Shown piece by piece: positions 15,001-21,002 of a stretch of 64,000 nucleotides of DNA. The stretch covers positions 124,001 through 188,000 of the forward strand of contig JACKHN010000010.1 in NCBI GenBank assembly GCA_020638975.1, read 5' to 3'. The notes below the pieces were generated by a model. The model was not told where the DNA came from and did not search any database. It worked only from the letters and a program-made list of their open reading frames with translations. Position 1 is the first letter of the stretch; each line of letters starts with the position of its first letter. Both the position numbers and the translations under genes were made by a program. The stretch comes from Planctomycetaceae bacterium. GTDB lineage: Bacteria; Planctomycetota; Planctomycetia; Pirellulales; Pirellulaceae.

Positions 15001-18000
15001 TCGAATTCGCCCGTTCGTACAACTTCGGGGGGCGTATCGTTGCCCAGCACATCGTCGTCGAGCGTGATCACGCTGATCGTCTTGTCCTTGGCTTTCTTGA
15101 GCGTTGCGGGCAGCTTGGGGTCGGTGGTGTTGAAGCTGAGCGTGATGGTCGAAGTCTGCTTGCGATCGCGAGTATTGTCGTCAACACCTTTGACGAATAC
15201 CGTGAATCGTGTCGCGGTTGGTGTAAAGATCATAATGCCCGCGCCGCGGAAGTCGGATTCGGTTGGCGTTTGTCCTGCTGCCACAACTGCGAACACGGCT
15301 TCGCTCGGATCCGTGATTTCCAGTCGGACCTCGGCCCGTTCGCTGCCGACCAGCGGGACGCCGAGCGAGACAGAGAACTTGTCGTAGCACTCGCAATCTG
15401 CAGCAAACGTGCGGCGGCCATCCGACTCGATCACAGTAACCGGTCCTTGGCTGCCAGCGAACTCGTTCAGATAGCGTCGACCATCGGGATTGGCCTCCTT
15501 GGATTCCTGCAACCCGATCGTGAACGATGCCCCACCCGGCGCCGTCGACGGCTGACCCGTTGGATGAATGTGCGCCGAGCCATCTTTGATCTCGATGCCC
15601 AAGGGCCCGAGACTCGTCACGAAATTGATGTCGGTCGCGTCTGCGTCAGCGGAAAGCACGACCTCCGTGCCAACTTCTTGCTTTAGAACCCAGGAAGCGG
15701 CTCCGACATTCTCCGCAAGAAGACCTGCCGGTGCGGCATGAAGCATAACCTGGCGCTCGGCAACATTGACCCCGACGATCCGGAATAAGTTCGTGTCTGA
15801 ACCATCGCCAACACCTCCGCTCGCTCCGGCCAGGCTGAGCCAGCCTCCGTCGCCAAACACCGACATATCGAAAGGCTGCTCGCCGTCCGCTGTCAAGGTC
15901 ATTTCCGGAAAGGTGATGACGTTGGTATCGACTGCGCCCACACCAAACGCACGGGTGGGCACGAGGCTGCGGCGCTTCAATGTCCAATTGGTTGATGTCG
16001 CATTCAGTGCATCGGGTGCGACAGTAAGCGTCAGCTTGCGATTGACAATGTCGACGCCGGCGATCTTGAACAGTTCAGGCTTGCCGTCGGTATCAGGGCG
16101 CCCGACTTTCGACCCGGACAGCTTGATCCAGTCGCCTGCAGTGAATAGCGTCATATCGCTCATCGCGGGCAGCGTCACTTGCTTGTTGGCCGCATCGATC
16201 CCTGCCAACGTATGAGCAGCTGTTCCGCTCGGCGCAATGACGGGGTTGTTGGTATACAGGAATGGCTTGGGACGGAATGGATTGGTGACATCAAAGCCAA
16301 GCGACAACGTGACCTCTGCGCCGGCTTTGACCGTCAAGTTGCCAGTGGCATTGAAATCGACAATGCCGCCCAACGCCTTGATCGCTTCGATACTGGAGAG
16401 ATCGATATCGAGCGGCAATTCCTTTTCAAACGCTGGAGTTGCATACGCGATATCCAGTCTCAGCGCAGGTCGCTTGCCGATCAGCCCAGGGATGTCGCCT
16501 GGGTCATACGAGAACGTCACCGCCTTAGCACCGAGCCCGAGTCGAATTCTGTCGGCTAACTCGTTGAGCTTTCCAATCGGATTCGCCTCGAACTCGATGA
16601 GAAAATCGCTGAACTTCAGGGCGATGTCCAACGAATCGCGGAGATTGATGTCCAACAGCGGAATATTCTGATTGAAGAGCGGGAGATCAAGGTCGCCCAC
16701 ATCTAATGACTTCAGATACTCCAGCCCCATTTTCAACCCGGAAAGAATCACGTCGAAGTCGAGCTTCTTCAGGCTTTGCAGCTTGTTTTTGAAATCCAAG
16801 TCGAGACTTGGAAACTCAATATTGATGTCTTTCAGATCCGTCAGCTTGGGAATCGTCAAGCTGATGTTAGGAAGGTTAATCGCAGGCAGCTCGATCCCGG
16901 GAATGGGACTGGGCAACTTGAACGGCAAGTCGAACGTCGCCGAACCGTCGATGGTAGGACGAATCAGGTACTTGGAGTTGGATGTCGTGAAGCCCAACGA
17001 TGCAAACGGCGATATCTCTACAATGTGAGCCCGCCCGTTGTTCAAGTGAAATGACAACCGATTCCCACTGCTGCCAACCGAGATGGTGGTGCCGGCCAGC
17101 TTCGCTTCAATGCCCGCGACCAGTTGATCGATATCCTGATACGTGACCGTACCATCAAAGGCAATGTTGACGGCAGTTGTCCGATCATCTCGCGACACCG
17201 TCATATCGAGCGTCGTACTGGCCGACAACGGAAACTGCGGCTTGAGAGTCACGCTTTTATAATGCACTCCGTTACGGTCCAGTCCCAACGCTAAGGACTG
17301 TGCGACCGTCAATCTCGCCACGCCGGTTTCCTTAAGTTCGATAACGACTTCGCCAGCGTTTACTCCTGGTTTGGCGAGCGCTAATGGCATAAAGTTCGCA
17401 TCGGCGTTTAGCTTGGCGATCAAGCCAGCAGCGTCCTCCGAAGCGGCAGGAATTTGCAAGTCGGTATCCTGTCCTTTGATCGTCAGCGCGAGCGTTCCTG
17501 TCGGCGAGATGGGGTTACGTGTGCCATCTTCCTTGACAAACGCGACATCCTTCTGCGCCGACAGTTTCGTGCGGACATCGAGGATTGCTTTCGACGCTTC
17601 CATCAATGTCACTCGCCCATCAAACACGGGCCCCGGATCATGGATCGCCAAGCCCGCACCGAAAGTCGCCTCGCCGGTGGCGTTTTCGATGGTGAGCCCC
17701 ACGCTGCCGAGACTTGCTGTCGCCTGGCCGATCGTTGCGCTAAGATTCGCGACCGCGTCTAGCTGGAGATTGCGAATGAAGACATTGTCCATCAGCGACT
17801 TGCCGTGCAGCGGTCTGCCGAGGATGGCCAACGGCTCTCCGGCGTTCATCACCATGCCCGTACCAGCGATCCCAAGCGCGACCGCTGCTTTGGAGGTGCC
17901 TAGCGTTTCAACCTTCAATTTGCCCGCACCGACTGGGGTAGCTGACGCCGTCTTGTCGATGAGCTTGAAGCCGGTACGATCCTCGTTCGCCGCTAGTTCG

Positions 18001-20042
18001 AACTCCGTCGCGTACGCCTGGCCCGCCACGTTGATTCGATCAATGATCTGGCCTAGTGTCGTTGGCGGCCTATCGATGGCCCATTCAAAACTTCCCGCGC
18101 CTGCTGTGGGCGTCGGGTCGACCGTCAGTTCGCCGGTTGCGGCGTTAACATTCGTAATCGTAAAGCGATCCGTTCGCCCTTGGCCATCCGTTCGATTGAT
18201 GATCGACAAGATCATGCCGGTCGTCACCGTAGCCAGATTCGGCTTGCTACTGAATGTGATCTTGTTCGTCAGGTCGCCGTTGACTTCATTGATTTTCGCC
18301 TTAATGTTCGATGTGATCGGGACGATGGCTTCGTCGATATCGACGTCGAACGACTTGCCATTCGTTAACGTGATCCTAAAGTCCTTTCCGACCGCCGACA
18401 TCAAGTCGCCACCGGCGTTCAGGGAGCTGACGAGCTTCCCAGACCGAAAGACAATCGTGCCATCAGCTTGACGATCAGCGATTTTGTCAACATCGGACTG
18501 GCCTGGTGCCTGTAGCAAAACGATGAAATCAAACTGTGCGTCAACTTGCGCTGACAGGCCGAGATTGCTCTCCGTGATTCCGAACTGTGCGATGTCACCG
18601 AGTTCCACGTCGAAGTTCAAACTTGTGTCAGGAATCTTCTCGACGTGGCTGAAGTCCATCTCGAACTGCAGTCGGGGATCGTTCTTGCCGTCGCCGTCAA
18701 AGTCGTCGTTCTTGAACCCAACTTTATCTCCGATGCGTTCCGCAAACTCCTGCACGTTCTTGAAGGCAGCGGTGCGTACATCGTTGGCAATCTGTTTGGC
18801 CGTATCAACAACGCTGGACTCCGTGTTCTCCGCCGATTCGCGCGCCTTGTCGAGCACTTTGGCGTTAAAGGCCTCTTCCAGATTCAACACTTCGCCCAAC
18901 GTCTTGCCATCCGTAAATGGAATCTCCGTTTGGAAGACTTCCGACTCGCTGAGCTGGCCGAAGTAACCGCCGAGCTTCTCAACGACACCGAATAGAGCCG
19001 CATTGCCCATCGCGCGGAAGTCGGTCAGTGCGGGTGGAATAACGAGGTACACGTCCGCAACGTCGGTCGGTCCGGTCTTCGTTAAATCGAACTCGCCGTC
19101 GAACAGATCATCGTCTTTAATGATCAGGCTCTCGTTATCGACCACCATCGCGTCGCCAATCTGGACGGACAACGGCAAAGTCAACCTAGCGGTCTTGTCA
19201 GCCATCTCATTGGTCTTGAGACCAAAGACGTTCGTCACATTGGACGCAGTTGTCTTGAGATTCGAAAGGGTAAAGTCATAAGATGGCTGGTTACCACCGA
19301 AGTCCATGGGCAACGCCACGTCAATCACAAACGTCGCTCCGCTTACCTGTGCCCCCGCGATACCGATGGACATCTCGGCATCAGGTAGCGTGGAGGTAAC
19401 GCTCGCCACGATTCTCGAGCCGGTGTCCTTCGTTCCATCTTTCAGCGTCAGCTTGACGACTTCGCTCGGTGCGCCGCCAATCTTCGACAGATCGATCTCA
19501 ATGGAAGCGCCCAAGTGGAACTCGAAGTTGAGATCGGTCATCAACGTGCCGATTGACGCTTCAACTCCAGCCGCCATCAACTGGGTATCAAAATCCGTTT
19601 CAATTTGAAAGTGCTTGGTAATGCCAATCTCGAAGTCGGCTTTGAACTTCTGATCGAGGATCGTTGGCGGCGTCGCCATGTTGCCGAGCCCACCATTGGC
19701 GATTCCGGCCAATCCACTTGTGAAAAGCGTCTGGAAGTCTTCCAACGATGGCTGAGAGCCTTCCAAAAACTTCTCGACGGGCGTGAGGAACTGGTCATCC
19801 AGTAGTTGATTGAGATCGACGACATCGCTGATGGACTTGTCGAGAACCGGAATCTTCGCATTCAGCAACTCGGACTGCTCTAAGTTCGAGGCAAAGCCCG
19901 ACAACGATTCGAACGCTTCCTTCAACGAGCGCTTTTCCAAATCGCCGAGCGTGGTCATCAACAACCGAGGTTCGAGCGCCTCGACGTTCAATCGACGTTT
20001 TTTCAGTGCGGCGAGGCGACGAGTTCGTTTCGTACGAGTCAT
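1..20042 (-). CDS. Giant LEPR-XLL secreted protein with RTX repeats (3' end beyond window)
   Basis: A single frame stays open from an ATG at 20042 to the left edge, giving at least 6,680 residues; no other start-to-stop minus-strand ORF occurs in this frame over the whole stretch. The N terminus is basic and carries EALEPRLLM (residues 21-29), the LEPR-XLL motif known from planctomycete exported proteins. Residues ~30-2830 are beta-rich without domains I can name. GGxGxDxLxGG-type RTX calcium repeats begin at ~2830 and recur in blocks to ~3330, then around 3420, 3620, 3870, 4250, 4480 and 5650. Also visible: a Calx-beta-like segment (~3740-3830), two pre-peptidase C-terminal-like regions (~4085-4210, ~5510-5640), FG-GAP-like repeats with DxNxDGxxD (~4750-4820, ~5345-5485), an F5/8 type C-like module (~5160-5270), an internalin-like LRR (~5720-5860), a LamG-like fold (~5970-6135) and a PA14-like module (~6275-6465). 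The role is probably adhesion, matrix or polysaccharide binding outside the cell; that is inference. No type I secretion genes are nearby. Confidence 0.93.
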   Translation of the reverse strand, partial: MTRTKRTRRLAALKKRRLNVEALEPRLLMTTLGDLEKRSLKEAFESLSGFASNLEQSELLNAKIPVLDKSISDVVDLNQLLDDQFLTPVEKFLEGSQPSLEDFQTLFTSGLAGIANGGLGNMATPPTILDQKFKADFEIGITKHFQIETDFDTQLMAAGVEASIGTLMTDLNFEFHLGASIEIDLSKIGGAPSEVVKLTLKDGTKDTGSRIVASVTSTLPDAEMSIGIAGAQVSGATFVIDVALPMDFGGNQPSYDFTLSNLKTTASNVTNVFGLKTNEMADKTARLTLPLSVQIGDAMVVDNESLIIKDDDLFDGEFDLTKTGPTDVADVYLVIPPALTDFRAMGNAALFGVVEKLGGYFGQLSESEVFQTEIPFTDGKTLGEVLNLEEAFNAKVLDKARESAENTESSVVDTAKQIANDVRTAAFKNVQEFAERIGDKVGFKNDDFDGDGKNDPRLQFEMDFSHVEKIPDTSLNFDVELGDIAQFGITESNLGLSAQVDAQFDFIVLLQAPGQSDVDKIADRQADGTIVFRSGKLVSSLNAGGDLMSAVGKDFRITLTNGKSFDVDIDEAIVPITSNIKAKINEVNGDLTNKITFSSKPNLATVTTGMILSIINRTDGQGRTDRFTITNVNAATGELTVDPTPTAGAGSFEWAIDRPPTTLGQIIDRINVAGQAYATEFELAANEDRTGFKLIDKTASATPVGAGKLKVETLGTSKAAVALGIAGTGMVMNAGEPLAILGRPLHGKSLMDNVFIRNLQLDAVANLSATIGQATASLGSVGLTIENATGEATFGAGLAIHDPGPVFDGRVTLMEASKAILDVRTKLSAQKDVAFVKEDGTRNPISPTGTLALTIKGQDTDLQIPAASEDAAGLIAKLNADANFMPLALAKPGVNAGEVVIELKETGVARLTVAQSLALGLDRNGVHYKSVTLKPQFPLSASTTLDMTVSRDDRTTAVNIAFDGTVTYQDIDQLVAGIEAKLAGTTISVGSSGNRLSFHLNNGRAHIVEISPFASLGFTTSNSKYLIRPTIDGSATFDLPFKLPSPIPGIELPAINLPNISLTIPKLTDLKDINIEFPSLDLDFKNKLQSLKKLDFDVILSGLKMGLEYLKSLDVGDLDLPLFNQNIPLLDINLRDSLDIALKFSDFLIEFEANPIGKLNELADRIRLGLGAKAVTFSYDPGDIPGLIGKRPALRLDIAYATPAFEKELPLDIDLSSIEAIKALGGIVDFNATGNLTVKAGAEVTLSLGFDVTNPFRPKPFLYTNNPVIAPSGTAAHTLAGIDAANKQVTLPAMSDMTLFTAGDWIKLSGSKVGRPDTDGKPELFKIAGVDIVNRKLTLTVAPDALNATSTNWTLKRRSLVPTRAFGVGAVDTNVITFPEMTLTADGEQPFDMSVFGDGGWLSLAGASGGVGDGSDTNLFRIVGVNVAERQVMLHAAPAGLLAENVGAASWVLKQEVGTEVVLSADADATDINFVTSLGPLGIEIKDGSAHIHPTGQPSTAPGGASFTIGLQESKEANPDGRRYLNEFAGSQGPVTVIESDGRRTFAADCECYDKFSVSLGVPLVGSERAEVRLEITDPSEAVFAVVAAGQTPTESDFRGAGIMIFTPTATRFTVFVKGVDDNTRDRKQTSTITLSFNTTDPKLPATLKKAKDKTISVITLDDDVLGNDTPPEVVRTGEFEVLAGASFGLKDFGIDTSNLRGTLEQALDGQVVADLPIKLRGLPTRVSGKERVNGTVSTTTLSTEEPHLQFGFTLSDILKSGFKPSIDIVTPDGKVIVNDDGSTPFTKLVTGGISGLSGKDGLKNLSAMVGGWEGAFDLLIDAMNGEVFGIDLPLIGDKLKEEATFLVSMKEKVTSGLRAVNGAEEYLTDKVQEVIYAGLGPDGVNLLKDAHSDDQTQSLWTPDGKLTKEDVGIRILKDDAGVPNGVQFEMHLGKDIAFNTNPNFDIGVPGLDLKVDAPIEGNINIDFVLMVGIDTKNGFYIETGMVDDQGNAIGAKDAQGKLLSNEFTIGVDVSTPGFDASGTLGFLGMSAKDLPGARIGVLNSTDGTTSYPLLVTSRTVGRSTEGVKIAFNTVSTTDEVRAEYDADARVITFFLAQDASGKVTTTAKELREKAIASPSFNDVFSLSVIGDKADQLKAVIPTGATLASKSIVAGKAKQPVVIVPKNPSAGLGDVRFEFKTVTADEKVEYDKVTRLVTFYVAANKKAGDLVTLANASNTFRQHFTAVLGSGAGDHNLVIDATPYQRKTPNAPLPFQRALGEVTKLAPSNFSAKFEVDLKDLATDNDTKLTIPEFRKLKRQAIDFEVNGAASLNFRLQSNLGDVAMPGIRADLNLDWRFKYPSDAATAEPGSSAKRSKFPSLPDAIAINNVEINLGEFFNNFAGQSLKKVQEILKPLDPVLKVLNDPLPVISDLTGSPTSLLDMARLFGGKVTQAVQFIDAVSQLKSLVDSIPTDLGADSWLGIGSFEINTASLRDANPLAGGSQARVPEIMLPEGFDPASITKDLGAMVKKASKEAAAKNFEAAKFTKKAGSFKEGQLNVSFPILSNPSSIFQFLMGQDIDLLYLELPKFGMEATISKSFPLPPLPAINIELGGSLKGTIDLAFGFDTSGIRKFMNTNNVIDVFDGFFLTDHENPDGSGPDIPEVTIEAGLTVGAGVNLGVVSATVGGGLYANVDFNLHDNNDDSKVRVGELIENAKLKANILGAEVPGILIFDVTGALKVKVFAEVALGPCPLCIEANWDKDFTIATFTLERPGPVDPVLATKVGGELKLNIGPDAGKRGTGLKDADKKKINLLDGDETYTIQAGATANNILVTAFGVTQSFDGITSISGNAGEGNDVITIEESVVIPTHIRGGRGDDQLSGGSGADRLEGGEGKDKIIGGEGDDILSGGGGTDTIDGQGGDDTIDGGDGDDTLLGGAGNDTIRGGAGQDKLDGGDGDDRLLGEAGDDVIRGDDGQDNVDGGAGADMIFGGYGADTLRGGAGNDLIKGESGNDKLFGDDGDDRLEGGADEDELEGGAGADSLFGDDGLDILRGGPGNDLLVGGKNSDSLFGDAGDDLLYVFTQDLTETEALDEKAQGGTGNDRIWGGIGNDVLYGDSEQLNGLDGNDVIYGFAGNDVLYGGGGNDELNGHEGNDRLYGNSGDDDLRGDAGDDLLIGGLGRDLLSGGDGNDVLFGDLAGDFDDPRLFSRSAELLAFNYQLPPRFDDPELIEFFPIDSPPQILVTPKIVANGYDGGPNDGDDKLLGGAGIDVLLGGGGADLLDGGNDADYLDAGAGHDVDVHGGAGDDVVRGGSGDDIVHGDDGIDQVYGDDGSDKLFGGAATQYAFQRLFGGNGSDQLFGFAPTSTANLMNYPLPKFTTTFGINGEQMFGDSGNDIFYGSSTTSDLAVGGPGNDVLYGDAMGPGYIRITGDAALTTGVADLLLGDDGEDQFFGGGGNDQIWGGADSDAIDGQGGQDEMYGGAGIDKFILPLSVGRANDEPIRGHAGNRQLKDVPDDNATDIVVFRGTNNNDIIRISQTTTTPPKLVVDITTLGVMQSTTVIWADSRTGKPELEQFQVSALGGDDVVGFGLLKAEFGNLALLAPLDITGNLQRAPIDLSKLVKNENGKIRTDWTTAFDGGGGNDLLVGTPGRDRFDGGGGSDIMFGFGGDDRLWGDSGSGSSLDLDIAFAGGGADDVIGGQGKNLLYAWSLPPNPLLVPGTNPTQNLRNATTFSTFVPDGGFGIYRQLNGDLESHSLLVDEAATLTATISVRLDHKPESEVVLAVIPSNPSEVSPDKKTLTFNTNNWNTPQTVTVTGVVDGAKDGDTISNITVSVDAEKSRDAAFNLVAPQVFSVVTIDSNATAVTTVPASNTSLAITMGKELALEDTGFNRILGQNRDDMLLGGTGLDFLHGQTGNDILFRRDGTRLESADGGVAGDDWAKYAKSTNKVWYVSGSNANDEIHVDFVTEPGSDLTGHHLITRLTENNGAFSFAAQARLDFTAAAAIGASGWDAQDPIVNIVDELARRAEANENLTNEQLLQLVASAKQGTAPNPTVPPEDDYLAIIIDALDGNDEIIVGPTVQKSVWVNAGEGDDRVIDRNGKAILTDKTESVKADGETSGQRNDTATHAFDLGTITSNAGGDPTFVQLTIDNPEDVDWYKFRLAAMPTAMATITVASLNTEEDKFTFEIYEDPNDLSSPKANGDFQVSLDGLVTGKDYWLKISDNLRPTIYDIQFNLDGDAKTTNVIKSFETIIDGPGSTRRDVLLGGPGDDVLSGGGGEDWIFGGPGTDVLTGGKDRGASDLLFGGEGNDTFQIIPDFLPSVSGPLATFFDGEAATELLTTSDQFRGGDGFDRVLFLGGDKDRLFNAVPDIVAIKYNTVLHRWEFASGVWDIGKQQFQTNEDGSYRQQFLFYQTRDVESTVIATRAGDDVVHADAEFNVRKDDGKLTSDDTPLFAGNWGIAEGAWEQGAGSLARITIDGGKGDDALFGGFYDDTIYGDQDNDYLVGGEGNDILDGGSDKDKLFGNTPNGASPDQVYDDFLPWRGRPALVFGKPSERYEYELASPTFDTPPLTGVDITKTLGGPFFSNTSDWKVSTDVSRESLDHVLPLPVNSSFANPTTASMIAKLNDDEQPLFVSGQALQAVAGVRYFRSTFEVTDPLQTALRLQMSLTQNAVIFINGIEIARESSNSGASTVNQAAPFATLTLRPDNSLKDVEKFDSKPLGFPNLKEGTNEIIIATQNQVEGGFRLRLDLVPDLSNSFGLKGSEASETISRVTPLNGDFNGDGKSDFLVSGDKFSYLFFQPVDLDRLDNVREAADIVFDHSYMGRPAERFGDLNNDKLADLVFLRDKGEDLEVVILLGGERLKVSSTASIDYPRLWDASDDLITQTLAKQNGALSIKSILVGKDQFFATAGRSASDASITVGSFLEPGFSDVLLTTKRAEFGHESIGDQRIGGFIYAGKRIANQATINHSGTRANDPMLLDLDVAGTVVLDKTITGALPIAVISGGGSNSLDAFVVEGLTAEQQTRNKLPARTDLVWPPEVSIVNPTSGRFLSSVEMKFNVKVAIADGAQTLKQFEFANLSSMLSIEELYQQIKQRIDSDLPLNMLQLEITAPLNPVPTGGLALPSATRNNRSPVIQFASTGYKVRVETTFQTSPTTTTDKIDVRPTGQFVKIDLSTDGISTNPLAATPQLVSLREVEVFTPDSTQNVALRAKTEQSRSSITPAPITAIAVDGEHTSASITFAINPYWQVDLGSERTIDHILVDSPLPYYAVQVLNSQGTPVWRSGKQSGIDCPNFIGCLSFVGLKSYRIQNPIVVADSSFTSYVTSPIISRSQLNDPWRIVLKSSDGVADIPFDVGDINFDGKVDVSRGTRDAFRVYFDRANYLNDNAANFTVTGSGTSGEAFTGTTGDFNADGKIDLAVRFKPDAAHDARVGVFYSVVDKVAAGMASMAFDAADLILVGERTKDGFGQLMTSPNLDLNNDGIDDLVIGASRSDSEAKDGAGRIYTIYGRPQANPLPTVAKELSTDSVPGSGDFLAETGLGVYAFSNNGMPYETSGAQNELWFHFNTLGDGLENDGLRVLPANYAASATPKLQTAFDLNAIPKLRVDLVNASGQTLRQGAGAMSLRGIEAGEYFVRVYTSDGSPAKFTLEANPPRAGQTHESVTHPDADRLYGGDGNDFLVGHGDRDVLIGGSGLDTIIGEDREKQDLANDEIGLTKTPPTSELIGVRREVDPEIPATEIPDANLRRAIELALGKRPGSTFRASELASIGYLSWRMKDFETSIRDLKGLEYLANLVQLDLLDGVRGTNNKPPSLVPITPRRALAPHPLVGEEIGTSRLRVLNLGTTISGVWEGVAQLPKTLQKLRIPHAVRKEVLGSQFAGFDELDELRVDDGILNQAPNSVVSESAGKNGPAIFASDEFGEFGIIRNVPPTVTLPAEITGVKEGTTRSAADLLAGVTVSDPADTVISYATVLDPFGNRTPLYDNALKFDAGAQAIVIPTTSDFASPIFTVEMNVRIDTSANGLLPLLSFDGQSLQWMIEGSATQRRLSGILQGTELVAFGNQPPRPIVSSQRVSEMLPFSVGVWSHLAISFDGTKLRLYQNGSLLGETTVGSGFDFKPNETDRLRVGGPGITIDELRIFNRARSRQEINEDRKGRISPRTANLVASYHFDEAAGKQVADALDRHHGTIETLSTVERVPSVANDDVLYRFVNDGVYTLEVTAADDVTSTTSSTTIQVDNIAPTTKISLEVVPQFCAAEVCTATSDVGQKISVSAVTDKPNITDPITLAAQGNLLRSDGLAWRLADGYFEDDSDYFRFRDIEQTGSTTSISGIAAGTVGYVQEDGNISTTGYVPGNGSRDQYTVEWFGYFLADADGTWTFSSVSDDGSFVWIGDDAVDDRFTTSNALIKNGGIHGLQTVAATKDLVAGTYYPLRIQFSDSYGNDNMVFSFKSPAPGSQPTSDGQGYFYQVEFADDAPFDTGQLTYEWKVTTITGQAIANGADKSFEFTPEFAGSYLVTKKTIDPQGAVDEDSFSLEVKPRFQLTTGHVNGVSFDSPLGADKDGTLVPLGTIDQLDEGDVLTFDLESLAGAPSVNAKRTYEWGIETYDDEGFNNVLARGTDAIVRVVPPDNDSYTLFTLVYDTFGEGAQAQQFYSRRDIALDVVNAPPTVALSTLTASTTVGLYTLGGITISDPGASD

Positions 20043-20288
20043 TTCAAGAATCCTGGGGCGGAGGAAGGCGACCGCAATGGTCGTTTGCCGTGATAGTCAT
20101 CCGTACAAGCGGAGCGGCGGGAGTGGAATCTACACAAGCGTCTCAAGTGGTTCGCGATCTTCGGGTCCCGCTTCATGGAGCACGCACCGCCTTTAGGGGT
20201 GCTGATGTGTGATGTTCATAATGCGGGGCCAAGTTCAAGGATGCAAGGATTTACATGGTGTCGATCTGGTGTCGATTCTTGGTCCTCA
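20043..20288. other. Intergenic region upstream of the giant gene
   Basis: This 246-base gap separates the start of the giant gene from the stop of the small wHTH-like gene; both point the same way. It must hold the 5' leader of the giant gene unless that gene is read through from the kinase operon. I see no convincing Shine-Dalgarno sequence, hairpin terminator or repeat in it. Confidence 0.4.
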
Positions 20289-21002
20289 TCAACACGAACG
20301 CAGACGCCAATAAATGCCTTGTCCATTGCCGTTGCCGTGAAAGCCGATCAGTGGTTGTATCTGCGACCGATTCAGGCGATTGATTACATCGTGCAGTCGG
20401 CGCTTTGGATCGACATCGCCGTGCACTGGCAGCGGGTCATCGATATGCTCAGGCCAGTTCTCTTCCTCGAAGGCCGCCAGAACGCATTCCTGGTTCTGGG
20501 CTGGAACGCGAAGCCGTTTGACGACCACATCACCCAGCCACAATTCGCGTCGAATCGCCTCCCATCGCGGCTGGATAGTAGGTGAGTCCGATGCCATGCG
20601 GAACACGGCGGATGCTGGAAGAACGGTCGACGACAAGTCGATGCCGGCAGGGGTGAGCACGAAACAAGTCTTCGGTGCAAAGTAAGTTCCAGCCCGCCGC
20701 TTGAAAGAACGCACAGCGTTCCCGCGACGCGTCGTTTCTTCACCATGTTCGACGTAGCCTCTAACGGCTAACCAACGCAAGTCGTTGATCGTTGCACCGG
20801 CCTCGTGCAGGTGTTCCGCTCGAATCGCGAACTGCCACAAATCTGTCTGCGCATCGTGTGCATAGGCGTGTGCTTGAAGGAGAAGTGCGAGTGCCCGACT
20901 CAAGGAAGGCGGTACGACAGGAAACACGCGTTCTGTGTCAACTGATGTGCGCGCGTACTTTATGGTGTTAAAGTCTGGGGCCATCGATAAGTCGTCCGTC
21001 AT
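20289..21002 (-). CDS. Conserved hypothetical protein with wHTH-like C terminus
   Basis: A 237-residue soluble protein with no signal peptide or membrane segment. The ORF extends nine codons upstream, but I chose the ATG at 21002 because it overlaps the TGA of the kinase gene as ATGA, the classic layout for translational coupling. The last ~70 residues (an IDDPLP segment, then RLHDVINRLNRSQ and an IxFxGxGxGQGIxW ending) look like a winged-helix module of a kind I associate with planctomycete hypothetical proteins. A nucleic-acid-binding role is inference only. As the third gene of a sigma factor-kinase operon it may be a downstream effector or a phosphorylation target of the kinase. Confidence 0.72.
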   Translation of the reverse strand: MTDDLSMAPDFNTIKYARTSVDTERVFPVVPPSLSRALALLLQAHAYAHDAQTDLWQFAIRAEHLHEAGATINDLRWLAVRGYVEHGEETTRRGNAVRSFKRRAGTYFAPKTCFVLTPAGIDLSSTVLPASAVFRMASDSPTIQPRWEAIRRELWLGDVVVKRLRVPAQNQECVLAAFEEENWPEHIDDPLPVHGDVDPKRRLHDVINRLNRSQIQPLIGFHGNGNGQGIYWRLRSC

